Shown piece by piece: positions 53,201 to 63,344 of a DNA stretch of 64,000 bases. Origin of the DNA: an uncultured Pelagibacteraceae bacterium. GTDB lineage: Bacteria > Pseudomonadota > Alphaproteobacteria > Pelagibacterales > Pelagibacteraceae. The position numbers and the translations under genes are program-made. The notes under the pieces are model-generated. The model ran no database searches. It was not told the origin of the DNA and saw only the letters and a program-made list of their open reading frames with translations. The stretch is taken from positions 1 through 64,000 of the forward strand of contig CACGDW010000002.1 of the NCBI GenBank assembly GCA_902571925.1, given 5' to 3'. How positions within the stretch are numbered: position 1 is the first letter of the stretch; every line of letters starts with the position of its first letter.

Positions 53201-54799
53201 GTCACAAAAGAAATTGCTAAATTAAGACATTCTACACCAGGAGTAACACTAATTTCTCCTCCACCACATCATGATATTTATTCAATAGAGGATCTAGCTC
53301 AATTAATTTACGATTTAAAACAAATAAACCCAAATGCTAGAGTAGGAGTTAAATTGGTTGCCTCATCTGGGATCGGTACTATTGCAGCAGGTGTTGCAAA
53401 AGCAAAAGCCGATATAATTTTAATATCTGGCCACAACGGTGGAACTGGTGCAACACCACAAACTAGTGTTAAATATGTAGGCATACCTTGGGAGATGGGC
53501 CTCACAGAGGCTAACCAAGTCCTTACATTAAACAATCTAAGACACAAAGTGACACTAAGAACTGATGGAGGTATTAAAACTGGCAGGGATGTTGTTATCG
53601 CTGCTATGATGGGAGCAGAAGAATATGGAGTTGCAACCACTGCTTTAGTAGCTATGGGGTGCATTATGGTTAGACAATGTCATTCAAATACTTGCCCTGT
53701 TGGTGTTTGCACTCAAGATGAAAAACTGAGGGAAAAATTTTCTGGTACACCAGATAAGGTAGTAAATTTGTTTACTTTTATAGCTAGCGAGGTTAGAGAA
53801 ATTTTAGCTGAGTTAGGCTTTAAATCACTCAATGATGTTATTGGAAGAACTGATTTGTTGATGCAAGTCAACAAAGGCTCACCTAATTTAGATGATCTAG
53901 ATTTAAATCCACTATTTGTTCAGGCAGACCCAGGAAATAATAAAAGATATTGTGAAAACTTGGAAATAAATCAGGTTCCAGATACACTAGATCAAACTAT
54001 TTGGCCAGAGATTGAAAGATCTCTAGACAGATCAGAAATAATCGAAAAAGAATTTATTATTAAAAACACTAATAGGGCTGTTGGTACGAGAATTTCACAC
54101 CATCTTTATAAAAAATATGGTTATAAAAAATTAGAGGAAAATTTTCTTACTTTAAATTTTAAGGGCTCGGCAGGACAATCTTTTGGAGCTTTTTCTTCCA
54201 AAGGGTTAAAATTAAATCTCAAAGGTGATGCAAATGATTATGTTGGAAAAGGTTTGTCAGGAGCAACAATTACAATAAAACTTTCTGATGAAAGTAACTT
54301 AATATCGAATGAAAATACAATCATAGGTAACACAGTTCTCTACGGCGCCACTTCAGGTAAACTATTTGCTGCTGGTCAAGCAGGTGACAGATTCGCTGTA
54401 AGAAATTCTGGTGCTACCTCAGTTATTGAGGGATGTGACTCAAATGGATGTGAATATATGACTGGAGGAACAGTAGTAATACTTGGGGAAGTAGGAGATA
54501 ATTTTGCAGCTGGTATGACAGGAGGTATAGCATTTGTTTACGATAAAACCAGAGATTTTGAAAAAAAGGTTAATCCGGACTCTGTTATATGGCAAAACAT
54601 TGAAACAGATTATTGGATAAATTTTTTAAAAAACTTAGTGCATGAGCATTCACAAGAAACAGGATCCTTATTATCAAAAAATATTATTTCTAATTTTGCA
54701 GAAGAAGTTAAAAATTTCCTTATAATTTGTCCAAAAGAGATGTTAGATAAACTTGATAATCCTATTACATTAAAATCCAAAATCAAAGCTGTTAGTTAA
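50294..54799 (+). CDS. gltB: Glutamate synthase large subunit
   Basis: GltB makes glutamate from glutamine and 2-oxoglutarate, the main ammonium-assimilation route with glutamine synthetase. The 1501-residue protein has the class II amidotransferase domain with nucleophile Cys26 (EHDACGIG, exposed after removal of a short propeptide), the central and FMN-binding domains (GSGSMSHGALSKEAH; GLPW-like IPWEMGLTEA), the 3Fe-4S cysteines around 1123 (MGCIMVRQCHSNTCPVGVC) and the beta-helix C-terminus (GGTVVILGEVGDNFAAGMTGG). It converges with a hydrolase (8-nt overlap). Confidence 0.96.
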   Translation: MKKYNENLKLLSQNHIYSNEMEHDACGIGLIASTEGKKSRKVVDYGIEALKAVWHRGAVDADGKTGDGAGIHLEIPKDFFIEKIQVTGHDYDESEICVGMIFLPRNDYSAQESSKTIVESELTKSNFSIYGWRQVPVNPKVLGEKAFQTMPEIIQVLFKSNDPDLLDKDLERKIYETRKKIEIKADNLSLNDFYVCSMSSKSIIYKGMFLAEGISDFYLDLKDQRFISRYAIFHQRFSTNTAPSWSLAQPFRAVAHNGEINTYKGNKNWMKVHEQEMSSPLFENIDNLKPVIRKGVSDSAALDNVFELLNKSGQPAPLAKLMLVPDAWSKKNKTLPKSHQQLFNFLNSTMEPWDGPAAIAATDNEWVIAANDRNGLRPLRYAITKDKLLFAGSETGMIELNEKKILSKGRLGPGEIIGVRIEKGKVFSNDQIKDYLSKEFKHFNSQIVDLDEKLIISKEKNNFDGEDLRRRQHTFGISLEDLELILHPMAEDAKEATGSMGDDTPLAVLSDRYRPLYHFFRQNFSQVTNPPIDSLRENKVMSLKTRFGNLGNILDFDTLTKENIFVLNSPILSNSQFNKFINFFGTNSLIINCTFSSKEKLSDSIERIQKEAEIAVRQGVTQLILSDKEISSEKLPMPMLLCVGAINTFLIDKKLRGYVSINVQSGEALDTHSFATLIGVGATTVNPYLAFDSLYQRHEKKLFGQFNFDECVQRYIKSVNAGLLKIMSKMGISVLSSYRGGCNFETVGLSRTIVNDYFPGVVSKISGIGLVGIEKKIRQIHKEAFESTENVLPIGGIYRYRKNGETHQYQGKLIHLLQSAVGSNSYSGYKKYAEGIYNLPPINLRDLINFRKKKIGPSIDVSEVEPIEKILKRFGSGSMSHGALSKEAHETLAIGMNRIKGASCSGEGGENADRFKIMENGDSANSRVKQIASARFGVTINYLNNCNEIEIKMAQGAKPGEGGQLPGFKVTKEIAKLRHSTPGVTLISPPPHHDIYSIEDLAQLIYDLKQINPNARVGVKLVASSGIGTIAAGVAKAKADIILISGHNGGTGATPQTSVKYVGIPWEMGLTEANQVLTLNNLRHKVTLRTDGGIKTGRDVVIAAMMGAEEYGVATTALVAMGCIMVRQCHSNTCPVGVCTQDEKLREKFSGTPDKVVNLFTFIASEVREILAELGFKSLNDVIGRTDLLMQVNKGSPNLDDLDLNPLFVQADPGNNKRYCENLEINQVPDTLDQTIWPEIERSLDRSEIIEKEFIIKNTNRAVGTRISHHLYKKYGYKKLEENFLTLNFKGSAGQSFGAFSSKGLKLNLKGDANDYVGKGLSGATITIKLSDESNLISNENTIIGNTVLYGATSGKLFAAGQAGDRFAVRNSGATSVIEGCDSNGCEYMTGGTVVILGEVGDNFAAGMTGGIAFVYDKTRDFEKKVNPDSVIWQNIETDYWINFLKNLVHEHSQETGSLLSKNIISNFAEEVKNFLIICPKEMLDKLDNPITLKSKIKAVS

Positions 54800-55538
54800 T
54801 GATTAAGTTTAATTCTTTTTTTAATAATCTTAAATTTTTTGCAGAAGATAAACTGTGATCACCATTTTTAACTATTACTAATTTTTTTTTCGCGTTTTTA
54901 AAAATTTTTAAAACTTTTCTCGAGTAAGACACTGGAACAGCCTTATCATTTTGACCGTGGACCATAGTAACATTAATTTTTGATTTCATCTTTTTATTTA
55001 AAACTCTATTTTTTCTACCATCTTTTATTAGTTGAAGAGTTATAGGATACACATAATCACCGTGTTCTAAATTATAAATACCTTTTTTCACTATTTCGGA
55101 TTTCATTTTTTTGGAAAATTTTTTCCACATCAAATTTTCTAAAAATTCAGGAGCGGAGCCTATACCTAAAAAACCTTTAATTTGCCCTTCAAAAAATTTA
55201 AACTGATTTAAAGCAATCCATACACCCATACTAGAACCGATAATGATAATTTTATTTTTTTTTACAATTTTTTTTATTAATATAGTTGTTTCTTTTGTCC
55301 ATTTAGAAATATTTCCATTTATAAATTTTCCAGATGATTTTCCATGACCTGAATATTCAAGAGCAAGGAAATTAAGCTTATTTCTTTTTGCAAAACTTAA
55401 AAAAGTTTCAGGTTTTTTTCCTTCTAAATCAGACATAAAACCGTGTAAAAAAACTATATAATCTCTGTTTCTTTTGGCATGTTTTAAATATCTGATCCTC
55501 TTTGCAAGACCCAATTTTAAGTATTTATAGTTAGTCAT
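54792..55538 (-). CDS. Alpha/beta hydrolase
   Basis: The 248-residue protein has an alpha/beta hydrolase fold: VFLHGFMSDLEGKKP (oxyanion loop), the nucleophile Ser in IIIGSSMGVWIALNQ, the acid Asp in HGQNDKAVPVSYSRK and the His in VKNGDHSLSS. The substrate is unknown; relatives include short-chain esterases and palmitoyl-thioesterase-like enzymes. It overlaps the end of gltB by 8 nt on the opposite strand and diverges from the GT4 gene across 42 nt. Confidence 0.85.
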   Translation of the reverse strand: MTNYKYLKLGLAKRIRYLKHAKRNRDYIVFLHGFMSDLEGKKPETFLSFAKRNKLNFLALEYSGHGKSSGKFINGNISKWTKETTILIKKIVKKNKIIIIGSSMGVWIALNQFKFFEGQIKGFLGIGSAPEFLENLMWKKFSKKMKSEIVKKGIYNLEHGDYVYPITLQLIKDGRKNRVLNKKMKSKINVTMVHGQNDKAVPVSYSRKVLKIFKNAKKKLVIVKNGDHSLSSAKNLRLLKKELNLIIN

Positions 55539-55580
55539 TAAAGTTTATTAGTTATCTCTATTATTATATAATCTTATTTA

Positions 55581-56735
55581 ATGTCGTCTAATATAAAAGT
55601 TTTACAGGTAATTCCAAGATTAGGATATGGAGGAGCCGAAACTGGTTGTTATGATATTGCACATTATTTACCAGAAAATAATTGCAAATCTTTCATAGTA
55701 ACAAGTGGAGGGGAGTTAATTAAATTTTTAGATAAAAAAAAAGTAAAATTAATTAGGTTACCAGTACATAGCAAAAATCCTTTATTAATATTATTAAACT
55801 CATTGTTTTTAGTTGGAATAATTTTATTTTTTAATATCTCAATTGTTCATGCTAGAAGTCGTGCACCTGCTTGGTCATGTTTTTTTGCAACAATGTTGAC
55901 TAGAAGAAAGTTTGTTACAACATTTCATGGTACTTATAATTTTCATAGTAAAATTAAAAAATTTTATAATTCAGTTATGGTTAGATCTGATTTAATAATT
56001 GCTGGTTCTAATTTTATTTTTTCTCATATTAAAGAAAATTACTCAAAATTATTAGATACTAAAAAAAAATTTCTTGTAATCTTTAGAGGGATAAATGTTG
56101 ATTATTTTGATTCTTCATCAAAGTTAGAAAGTGAGGAAAAAAATCTTCTTAAAAAATGGAAAATTGATAAAGAGAAAAAGATTATTCTTGTACCCGGAAG
56201 ACTCACCGCATGGAAAGGACAAGAAATGTTTATCGAGTCCATCAATTTAGTAAAAAAAGAGTTAGGATATGAGGCCTTTCATGTTGTAATATTAGGAAGT
56301 GATCAGGGTAGGAATCTATATAAAAAAAAATTAGTTCGACTAACTGAGCAGTATCGTTTGACAAAACAGATTAAATTTATAGATCATTGCAAAGATATGG
56401 CTTTAGCTTATCAAGTTTCAGATATTATTATTTCACCTTCAATAGAACCAGAGGCATTCGGAAGAGTCGCAGTTGAGGCACAATCTATGGAAAAATTGAT
56501 TATTGCAAGTAATATTGGTGGTTCAAATGAAACGATAGTTAATGAAAAAACGGGTTTTTTGTTTGAGTCAGGAGATGTAAATTCTTTGAGTAAAAAAATT
56601 ATTCGTGCAATAACAATGGATGAGACATCACTAAGATTGATAGGTAAAGAAGGTAGAAAAAACGTCATCAAGAAATTTAATGTTGAAAAAATGTGTTTTT
56701 CTACTTATTCAGAGTATAAAAGATTACTAAATTAA
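55581..56735 (+). CDS. GT4-family glycosyltransferase
   Basis: The 384-residue GT-B enzyme transfers a sugar from a nucleotide donor, probably for lipopolysaccharide or another envelope glycan. The N-terminal glycine loop is PRLGYGGAETGCYDIA. The C-terminal donor site shows PGRLTAWKGQEMFIES and the EX7E motif in SIEPEAFGRVAVEAQSMEK. It sits at the head of the thrS-infC-rpmI-rplT-pheS-pheT block and its stop directly abuts the thrS ATG, so it is probably co-transcribed with those genes. Confidence 0.88.
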   Translation: MSSNIKVLQVIPRLGYGGAETGCYDIAHYLPENNCKSFIVTSGGELIKFLDKKKVKLIRLPVHSKNPLLILLNSLFLVGIILFFNISIVHARSRAPAWSCFFATMLTRRKFVTTFHGTYNFHSKIKKFYNSVMVRSDLIIAGSNFIFSHIKENYSKLLDTKKKFLVIFRGINVDYFDSSSKLESEEKNLLKKWKIDKEKKIILVPGRLTAWKGQEMFIESINLVKKELGYEAFHVVILGSDQGRNLYKKKLVRLTEQYRLTKQIKFIDHCKDMALAYQVSDIIISPSIEPEAFGRVAVEAQSMEKLIIASNIGGSNETIVNEKTGFLFESGDVNSLSKKIIRAITMDETSLRLIGKEGRKNVIKKFNVEKMCFSTYSEYKRLLN

Positions 56736-58655
56736 ATGCTTACAATTACTTTACCAGACGGAAACAACTTAGATTTTCCAAAAAGGGTTACAGGTCTAGA
56801 GGTAGCCAAAAAAATTAGCAAATCATTGGCTGAGCAAGCAATGGTTATAAGTGTAGATGGTGAATTAAAAGATCTAGATTATTTAATTGAAAAAAATTGT
56901 TCTGTTAAAATATTTACTTCAAAAAATGATGAAGGCCTCGAAACAATTAGGCATGATACTGCCCATATTTTAGCTATGGCTGTGCAAGAATTGTTTCCTG
57001 GGACACAAGTTACAATTGGACCAGTTATAGAAAATGGTTTTTATTATGATTTTGCCAGAAAAGAGCCCTTTACTGAAGATGATCTAAAAAAAATTGAAGA
57101 AAAGATGAAAGAAATAGTTGATAGAGACGAAAAAACAAAAAGAGAAGTTTGGGATCGAGATAAAGCAATTAAACATTTTAAGAGTAAAGGGGAATTGTAT
57201 AAAGCCGAATTAATTGAGAGCATTCCTCAAGATGAGGAGGTATCAATTTATTTTCATGGTGAATGGCACGACCTATGTAGAGGCCCACATTTACCCTCAA
57301 CAGGTAAAATAGGAAAATTTTTTAAACTTACAAAAGTGGCAGGAGCTTATTGGAGAGGTGATTCTAATAATGAAATGCTTCAAAGAATATATGGAACTAG
57401 TTGGGCTTCTCAGAAAGACTTAGATGGTTATTTAAAAAGAATTGAAGAAGCAGAAAAAAGAGATCACAGAAAATTGGGAAGAGAAATGGATTTATTTCAT
57501 TTTAGAGAAGAAAGTCCAGGATCTGTTTTTTGGCATGAGAGGGGTTGGGCATTATTTCAAAAGTTGATAGATTTTATGAGAATGAAACAAGACATTGCGG
57601 GTTATAAAGAAATTAATACTCCAGAGGTCTTGGATAGAACTTTATGGGAAAAATCTGGTCATTGGGAAAAATTTGGATCAAATATGTATACATCAACTAC
57701 ACCAGATGAAAAAGTTTTTGCAATTAAACCTATGAACTGTCCAGGTTGTATAGAAGTTTTTAATCAGGGTCTTAAAAGTTATAAAGACTTACCACTAAAA
57801 ATGTCTGAGTTTGGAAAAGTACATCGTTATGAACCGTCTGGAGCACTCCACGGACTTTTGAGGGTAAGAGCATTTACACAAGACGATGCTCATATATTCT
57901 GTACTGAAGATCAAATTACAAAAGAATGTTTGATAGTAACAAATCTTATTTTAGATATTTATAAAGACTTAGGTTTTGAAAATGTTATTCTTAAATATTC
58001 TGATAGACCTAGTTTGAGAGTTGGAGAAGATGAAGTATGGGATAAAGCTGAAAGTGCCTTATTAGAAGCAGTTAAAGCAACTAAATTAAAATATAGCATA
58101 AATAAAGGGGAGGGTGCATTTTATGGACCTAAAATAGAGTTTGTTTTAAGAGATGCAATAGGAAGAGATTGGCAGTGTGGAACTTTACAAGTTGATTTTA
58201 ATTTACCGGGAAGATTAGGTGCCACATATATTGATAAAGATGGTTCAAAAAAAATCCCAGTAATGATACATAGGGCATTATTTGGTTCATTAGAAAGATT
58301 TATTGGAATCTTAATTGAAAATTATGCAGGTAAATTTCCATTTTGGATTTCACCGTTACAAACAGTTGTGATACCAATCTCAGAAGAATTCGATGACTAC
58401 GCAATTAAAGTATCTGAAAAAATTAAAAAAGCTAACATTAGTTCAATTGTAGACTTGAAAAAGAATAACCTTAACAATAAAATTAGAGATCATTCGTTAG
58501 CAAAAATACCTCTTTTATTAATTTGTGGTAAAAAAGAAGTTGACAGTAACACTGTAACTATTAGAAGATTGGACTCTAATAAACAAGAAAATATGGAACT
58601 AAACTTATTTTTAAAAACATTTTCTGCTTTAAACAAAGCATCTTCAAATAATTAA
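56736..58655 (+). CDS. thrS: Threonyl-tRNA synthetase
   Basis: ThrRS charges tRNA-Thr. The 639-residue class II enzyme has the TGS domain (residues 1-60), the editing domain with RHDTAHILAMAVQELFPG and CRGPHLPSTGKI, and the catalytic core with zinc ligands in KPMNCPGC, TQDDAHIF and MIHRALFGSLERF. It begins immediately after the upstream glycosyltransferase stop, with no gap and no separate ribosome site, so it depends on upstream translation. Confidence 0.97.
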   Translation: MLTITLPDGNNLDFPKRVTGLEVAKKISKSLAEQAMVISVDGELKDLDYLIEKNCSVKIFTSKNDEGLETIRHDTAHILAMAVQELFPGTQVTIGPVIENGFYYDFARKEPFTEDDLKKIEEKMKEIVDRDEKTKREVWDRDKAIKHFKSKGELYKAELIESIPQDEEVSIYFHGEWHDLCRGPHLPSTGKIGKFFKLTKVAGAYWRGDSNNEMLQRIYGTSWASQKDLDGYLKRIEEAEKRDHRKLGREMDLFHFREESPGSVFWHERGWALFQKLIDFMRMKQDIAGYKEINTPEVLDRTLWEKSGHWEKFGSNMYTSTTPDEKVFAIKPMNCPGCIEVFNQGLKSYKDLPLKMSEFGKVHRYEPSGALHGLLRVRAFTQDDAHIFCTEDQITKECLIVTNLILDIYKDLGFENVILKYSDRPSLRVGEDEVWDKAESALLEAVKATKLKYSINKGEGAFYGPKIEFVLRDAIGRDWQCGTLQVDFNLPGRLGATYIDKDGSKKIPVMIHRALFGSLERFIGILIENYAGKFPFWISPLQTVVIPISEEFDDYAIKVSEKIKKANISSIVDLKKNNLNNKIRDHSLAKIPLLLICGKKEVDSNTVTIRRLDSNKQENMELNLFLKTFSALNKASSNN

Positions 58656-59201
58656 GTGGCAGATTTTAAACAAAATTATTTTCAAAGAAGAACTAAGGAT
58701 AGAGGTCCAAAATCTAACAATAGGATTTCGTCACCTGAGGTTCAAGTCATAACAAATGATGGAGAAAATTTAGGCATTATCAATACTAATGAAGCTATTG
58801 CAAAAGCAAAAAATCAAGGACTTGATCTGATAGAGATTGCACCAAATGCTAATCCACCAGTTTGTAAAATTATGGATATGGGGAAATACAAATATGATGC
58901 ACAAAAAAAAGCAAATCTTGCAAAAAAGAAACAAAAAATTATTGCCCTTAAAGAAATAAAGATGAGACCAGTTACAGAAACACATGATTATGAGTTTAAA
59001 GTTAAAAATGCTAAGAAGTTTATTGCCAAAGGCGACAAGGTAAAATTTACAATCAGATTTAAAGGACGTGAACTTCAACACTCTCATTTAGGAAACGAAC
59101 TTATGACAAAGATAAAAGAAGATATGAAAGATATCGGTAAGGTAGAGTTACATCCAAAATTTGATGGGAAACAAATGATAATGGTAATCCAGCCAATTTA
59201 A
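58656..59201 (+). CDS. infC: Translation initiation factor IF-3
   Basis: IF-3 keeps ribosomal subunits apart and checks start-codon fidelity. The 181-residue protein has a basic N-terminal start (NYFQRRTKDRGPKSNNRISSPEV in part), then VITNDGENLGIINTNEAI, the central helix-linker with KKKQKIIALKEIKMRPVTETHDYE in part, and the C-terminal KFTIRFKGRELQH. The start codon is GTG, directly after the thrS stop (TAAGTG). Non-ATG starts are usual for infC, where IF-3 regulates its own translation. It opens the infC-rpmI-rplT cluster. Confidence 0.95.
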   Translation: MADFKQNYFQRRTKDRGPKSNNRISSPEVQVITNDGENLGIINTNEAIAKAKNQGLDLIEIAPNANPPVCKIMDMGKYKYDAQKKANLAKKKQKIIALKEIKMRPVTETHDYEFKVKNAKKFIAKGDKVKFTIRFKGRELQHSHLGNELMTKIKEDMKDIGKVELHPKFDGKQMIMVIQPI

Positions 59202-59256
59202 TTCTTATTATATAGGTTGTAAATATTAACTATTATATGTATAACCTCGCACAATT

Positions 59257-59463
59257 ATGCCAAAACTTAAAACTAAAAGCTCAGCAAAAAAAAGATTTAA
59301 GATATCTGCTAGGGGAAAGGTTATTATGGCCCAAGCTGGTAAAAGACATGGAATGATTAAAAGAACAAATTCACAAATCAGAAAATTAAGAGGCACAACT
59401 ACGATGTCAAAACAAGATAGTAAAATTGTTAAATCGTATATGCCATATAGTTTAAGAGGTTAA
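59257..59463 (+). CDS. rpmI: 50S ribosomal protein L35
   Basis: The 68-residue basic protein matches L35: [21 protein letters not shown] at the N-terminus (in part), then [12 protein letters not shown] and the C-terminal YMPYSLRG. It stabilises 23S rRNA in the 50S subunit. It follows infC by 55 nt and precedes rplT by 1 nt. Confidence 0.94.
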   Translation: MPKLKTKSSAKKRFKISARGKVIMAQAGKRHGMIKRTNSQIRKLRGTTTMSKQDSKIVKSYMPYSLRG

Positions 59464-59464
59464 A

Positions 59465-59821
59465 ATGGCAAGAGTTAAAAGAGGAGTTACTAGTCGAGCT
59501 AAACATAAAAAAGTTTTAAAAGCTGTTAAAGGACAGTGGGGTAGAAGAAAAAATACGATTAGAGTGGCTAAACAAGCGATGGAAAAGGCAATGCAATATG
59601 CCTACAGAGATCGTAGAAATAAAAAAAGAGAGTTTAAATCCCTCTGGATACAAAGGATAAACGCTGGAGTGAGAGCAGAAGGTTTAACTTATTCAAAGTT
59701 TATTAATGGCTTAAATAAGTGTGGTATAAAAATTGATAGAAAAATTCTAGCTGAGATAGCGTATGATAGCCCAGAAGCCTTTAAAACTATTGTTCAAAAA
59801 GCTCAATCTGCTTTAAATTAA
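59465..59821 (+). CDS. rplT: 50S ribosomal protein L20
   Basis: L20 is needed early in 50S assembly and can repress its own mRNA. The 118-residue protein has [19 protein letters not shown] (in part), [26 protein letters not shown] (in part) and the C-terminal [18 protein letters not shown]. It starts 1 nt after the rpmI stop (TAAAATG). No L20-leader structure is recognised in the 55-nt gap before rpmI. Confidence 0.96.
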   Translation: MARVKRGVTSRAKHKKVLKAVKGQWGRRKNTIRVAKQAMEKAMQYAYRDRRNKKREFKSLWIQRINAGVRAEGLTYSKFINGLNKCGIKIDRKILAEIAYDSPEAFKTIVQKAQSALN

Positions 59822-59864
59822 TCTTCACTATTGTTTTTATTTACTGAAGAAATAATCTGTAAAG

Positions 59865-60932
59865 ATGTCTGATCTTAAAAAAATAAAAGATGAATTTCTC
59901 ACAAAACTTAAGGGGAAATTAAATCTACCAGAAATAAATCAAATTAAATCAGATCTATTTGGAAAAAATGGATTAATCTCATCACAATTTAAAAAAATAG
60001 GATCTATTGTTGAGAGTGATAGAAAAAAATTTGCTTCAGATTTAAATATTTTAAAAGACGAACTACAAAATTTAATAGATCTTAAGATTCAAGAAATTGA
60101 AAATACAGAAATTAATGAAAAATTAGAAAAGGAAAGAATTGATGTTACTTTACCCGAAAGAAATTTTGTAAGAGGGAAAATTCATCCAGTATCACAAACA
60201 ATCGATGAAATATCATCTATTTTTTCTGAAATTGGTTTTAGTGTTGAAGAAGGTCCTGATGTTGAAAATGAATATAATAATTTTACTGCATTAAACACAC
60301 CTAAAAACCATCCAGCAAGAGACATGCATGATACTTTTTATCTTGATGAAAAAAAAGAAAAACTATTACGTACTCACACTTCCCCAGTTCAAATTAGAAC
60401 TATGTTGAAAGACAAACCACCTTTTAAAATTATTGCACCTGGTAGAACTTATAGATCAGATAGCGATCAAACACATGCACCCATGTTTCATCAAGTTGAA
60501 GGACTTCACATTGATAAAAACATTAATATGGGTCACCTTAAAGGTTGTTTAGACTATTTTATTACAGAGTTTTTTGAAGTGAAAAAAATTAAAATGAGAT
60601 TTAGACCTAGTCACTTTCCTTTTACCGAACCATCTGCTGAAGTTGATATTGGATATGAAATAAGAGATGGAAAATTAATAATAGGTGAAGGAAATAAATG
60701 GCTTGAAATTTTAGGATGTGGAATGGTTCATCCAAATGTTTTAAATAATGTAAAAGTTGATTCAACAAAGTATCAAGGATATGCATTTGGTATTGGGATT
60801 GATAGATTAGCTATGCTTAAATATGGCATTAATGATCTAAGGGCTTTCTTTGAATGTGATTATCGATGGTTGAACCATTTTGGATTTGATCCTTTAGATG
60901 TGCCAACAAGTTATCGAGGTCTTAGCAGATGA
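59865..60932 (+). CDS. pheS: Phenylalanyl-tRNA synthetase alpha subunit
   Basis: PheS is the catalytic alpha subunit. The 355-residue protein has an N-terminal coiled-coil (1-90), then the class II core with [15 protein letters not shown], the [18 protein letters not shown] binding region (in part), [10 protein letters not shown] and the C-terminal [10 protein letters not shown]. Its stop overlaps the pheT ATG by 4 nt (ATGA), so alpha and beta are made together. Confidence 0.96.
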   Translation: MSDLKKIKDEFLTKLKGKLNLPEINQIKSDLFGKNGLISSQFKKIGSIVESDRKKFASDLNILKDELQNLIDLKIQEIENTEINEKLEKERIDVTLPERNFVRGKIHPVSQTIDEISSIFSEIGFSVEEGPDVENEYNNFTALNTPKNHPARDMHDTFYLDEKKEKLLRTHTSPVQIRTMLKDKPPFKIIAPGRTYRSDSDQTHAPMFHQVEGLHIDKNINMGHLKGCLDYFITEFFEVKKIKMRFRPSHFPFTEPSAEVDIGYEIRDGKLIIGEGNKWLEILGCGMVHPNVLNNVKVDSTKYQGYAFGIGIDRLAMLKYGINDLRAFFECDYRWLNHFGFDPLDVPTSYRGLSR

Positions 60933-63337
60933 AGATAACATTTGATTGGTTGAAAGATCACTTAAATACTAATTTAAAAGAGGAAAAACTTTTAGAACAA
61001 TTAACCAAGATTGGTCTTGAAGTTGAAACTGTTGAAAGTTTATCTGCTGGCAATGAATTATTTAAAGTAGCAAAAATTGTAAAAACTGAAAAACACCCTA
61101 ATGCAGATAGATTAAAAGTTTGTGATGTAGATATTGGAGAAAAAGAATTAAAGAAAGTTGTATGTGGAGCAGCAAATGCTAGAGAAGGGTTAATTACTAT
61201 ATATGCTCCACCAGGAGCAGTAGTTCCTAAAAATAAAACAAAATTGGTAATAGCTAAAATTAGAGGTATTACCTCTTTTGGAATGCTTTGTTCAGAGTAT
61301 GAATTAAATTTATCTGATGAAAGCGATGGAATAACAGAATTAGTAAAATCAAAGTATGAAAAAAAAATTGGGAAAAGTTACTTTTCAAATTTAAGCTCAA
61401 ACCTTATTGACCTATCTATCACGCCTAATAGACCAGACTGTCTTGGAATAAAAGGCATTGCAAGAGATCTTGCTGCCTCAGGTTTTGGTAAACTGAGGGC
61501 CATAAAAGAGAAAAAAATAAAATCTAATAAGAAACAAACCCTAAAGGTAAAAATAATTAAGGACAAAGCTCAAGGATGTACTGCTTTTGGCAGTTGTTTG
61601 ATAACCAATGTTAAAAATATTGAAAGTCCTGGATGGTTAAAGGATAAATTACTCTCAGTGGGTCAAAAACCAATTTCAGCGATAGTTGATATCACAAATT
61701 ATGTTATGCTAGATATTAATCGTCCATTGCATGCTTACGATGCAGACAAAATTGAAAAAGGTATTGTAGTTAGAAATTCAAAATCTGGAGAAGAATTCAA
61801 TGCCCTTGATAATAAACAATATAAATTAGAAAAAGACATGTGTGTAATATCTGACAGTAAAGGAGTTTTGGGTTTAGGTGGAATTGTTGGAGGCACAAGA
61901 TCAGGAACTGAAATAAACACAAAAAACATATTGTTAGAATCTGCTTATTTTGTACCCAAATCAATTAGAAGGACTGCTAAAAAATTAAATATCGATACCG
62001 ATGCTAAGTTCAGGTTTGAAAGAGGCATAGATCCTTTATCCATAGAAGATGGACTAAATAAAGCAGCGTTGTTAATTAAAGAAATTTGTGGTGGCGAGAT
62101 CAGTAAAATAGATATTCAAAAAATTGAAACTTATAAGACTAAAACTATTAAATTTGATCATAATTTATTTGAAAAAATATCTGGCTTTAAAATTTCTATT
62201 AAAGAAATGCTCAAAATTTTAGATGGACTCGGATTTGGATATAAAAAAGTTAAAAATTATTTAGAATTATCTATCCCATCTTGGAGACCTGATATCACCC
62301 AAGAAATAGATGTTGTTGAGGAATTAGTTAGAATAAGTGGTTACGAAAAAATTAAAATTGTTAATCCAATTAAAAAAAGAACCAAATCTACTTTAACTCT
62401 AACCCAAAAACTATTTCATTTTTTACAAAGATCTATAGCCTCAAAAGGCTATCTAGAAGCTATTACATGGTCATTCACAGACTCTAATTATAATGATTAC
62501 TTTAAAGATAAAAATAAAGAAATTAAAATTGTAAATCCAATAAGTTCAGAGTTAGGAGTTTTAAGAAATTCAATATTTTCAAATTTAGTTATATATATGA
62601 ATAAAAATCTTGATAGAGGCTTCAAAGATTTATCAATATTCGAGATAGGTCCCATCTTCACTGGCTCTAATCCAGGTGAGCAAAAAACTGTAGTATGTGG
62701 GTTATCAGCAGGTAAAAAATCTAGGCAATCTTGGATTGACAAAGAGAGAAATATAGATGTATTTGATATAAAAAAAGATGTAGTTCAAACTTTGGTTGAA
62801 GCTGGATTTAATTCAAATAATTTTTTTATAGATACTGAAACACCAAATTATTATCATCCTGGTAAATCTGGTAGATTATTTCTAGATAAAGCAAAGGAAC
62901 AAGTAGCTGCTTATTTTGGTGAAATTCACCCTAGCATTATAAAGAAGATAGATATTAAATCTGAGTTTTTAGTAGGTTTTGAAATTTTTGTAGATCATTT
63001 AAAATTAAATAAGGAATCATTGAATAAACAAAAAACAAAATTTATTGTTTCTGATTTTCAAAAATCTGAGAGAGATTTTGCCTTTGTAGTAAAAAAAGAA
63101 GTTAGCTCTCAAGATTTGATAAATGCAATTTCTAGTGTCGATCAAAATTTGATTAGTAATATAAAAGTTTTTGATGTTTATGAGGGTGATAATATTCCAG
63201 CAAATCAAAAATCTATAGCAATTAATTTAACAATACAGTCATTTGATAAAACATTAAACGATAGTGATTTAGAAAAAATTAATAAACTAATCATTGAAAC
63301 AGTAGAAAATAAAACTGGTGCTAAAATTAGATCCTAA
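60929..63337 (+). CDS. pheT: Phenylalanyl-tRNA synthetase beta subunit
   Basis: PheT binds tRNA-Phe and edits mischarged Tyr. The 802-residue protein has the OB-fold EMAP-like domain ([19 protein letters not shown], near residue 50), B3/B4 editing region, B5 domain ([17 protein letters not shown]), the inactive class II domain, and the C-terminal ferredoxin-fold anticodon-binding domain ([18 protein letters not shown] onward). It overlaps pheS by 4 nt and precedes lepA by 7 nt. Confidence 0.96.
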   Translation: MKITFDWLKDHLNTNLKEEKLLEQLTKIGLEVETVESLSAGNELFKVAKIVKTEKHPNADRLKVCDVDIGEKELKKVVCGAANAREGLITIYAPPGAVVPKNKTKLVIAKIRGITSFGMLCSEYELNLSDESDGITELVKSKYEKKIGKSYFSNLSSNLIDLSITPNRPDCLGIKGIARDLAASGFGKLRAIKEKKIKSNKKQTLKVKIIKDKAQGCTAFGSCLITNVKNIESPGWLKDKLLSVGQKPISAIVDITNYVMLDINRPLHAYDADKIEKGIVVRNSKSGEEFNALDNKQYKLEKDMCVISDSKGVLGLGGIVGGTRSGTEINTKNILLESAYFVPKSIRRTAKKLNIDTDAKFRFERGIDPLSIEDGLNKAALLIKEICGGEISKIDIQKIETYKTKTIKFDHNLFEKISGFKISIKEMLKILDGLGFGYKKVKNYLELSIPSWRPDITQEIDVVEELVRISGYEKIKIVNPIKKRTKSTLTLTQKLFHFLQRSIASKGYLEAITWSFTDSNYNDYFKDKNKEIKIVNPISSELGVLRNSIFSNLVIYMNKNLDRGFKDLSIFEIGPIFTGSNPGEQKTVVCGLSAGKKSRQSWIDKERNIDVFDIKKDVVQTLVEAGFNSNNFFIDTETPNYYHPGKSGRLFLDKAKEQVAAYFGEIHPSIIKKIDIKSEFLVGFEIFVDHLKLNKESLNKQKTKFIVSDFQKSERDFAFVVKKEVSSQDLINAISSVDQNLISNIKVFDVYEGDNIPANQKSIAINLTIQSFDKTLNDSDLEKINKLIIETVENKTGAKIRS

Positions 63338-63344
63338 AAATTAA

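Noticed and set aside
51045-53664. Long antisense frames inside gltB and other large genes
   Set aside because: They run opposite to clearly coding sequence and show no domain or composition of their own.
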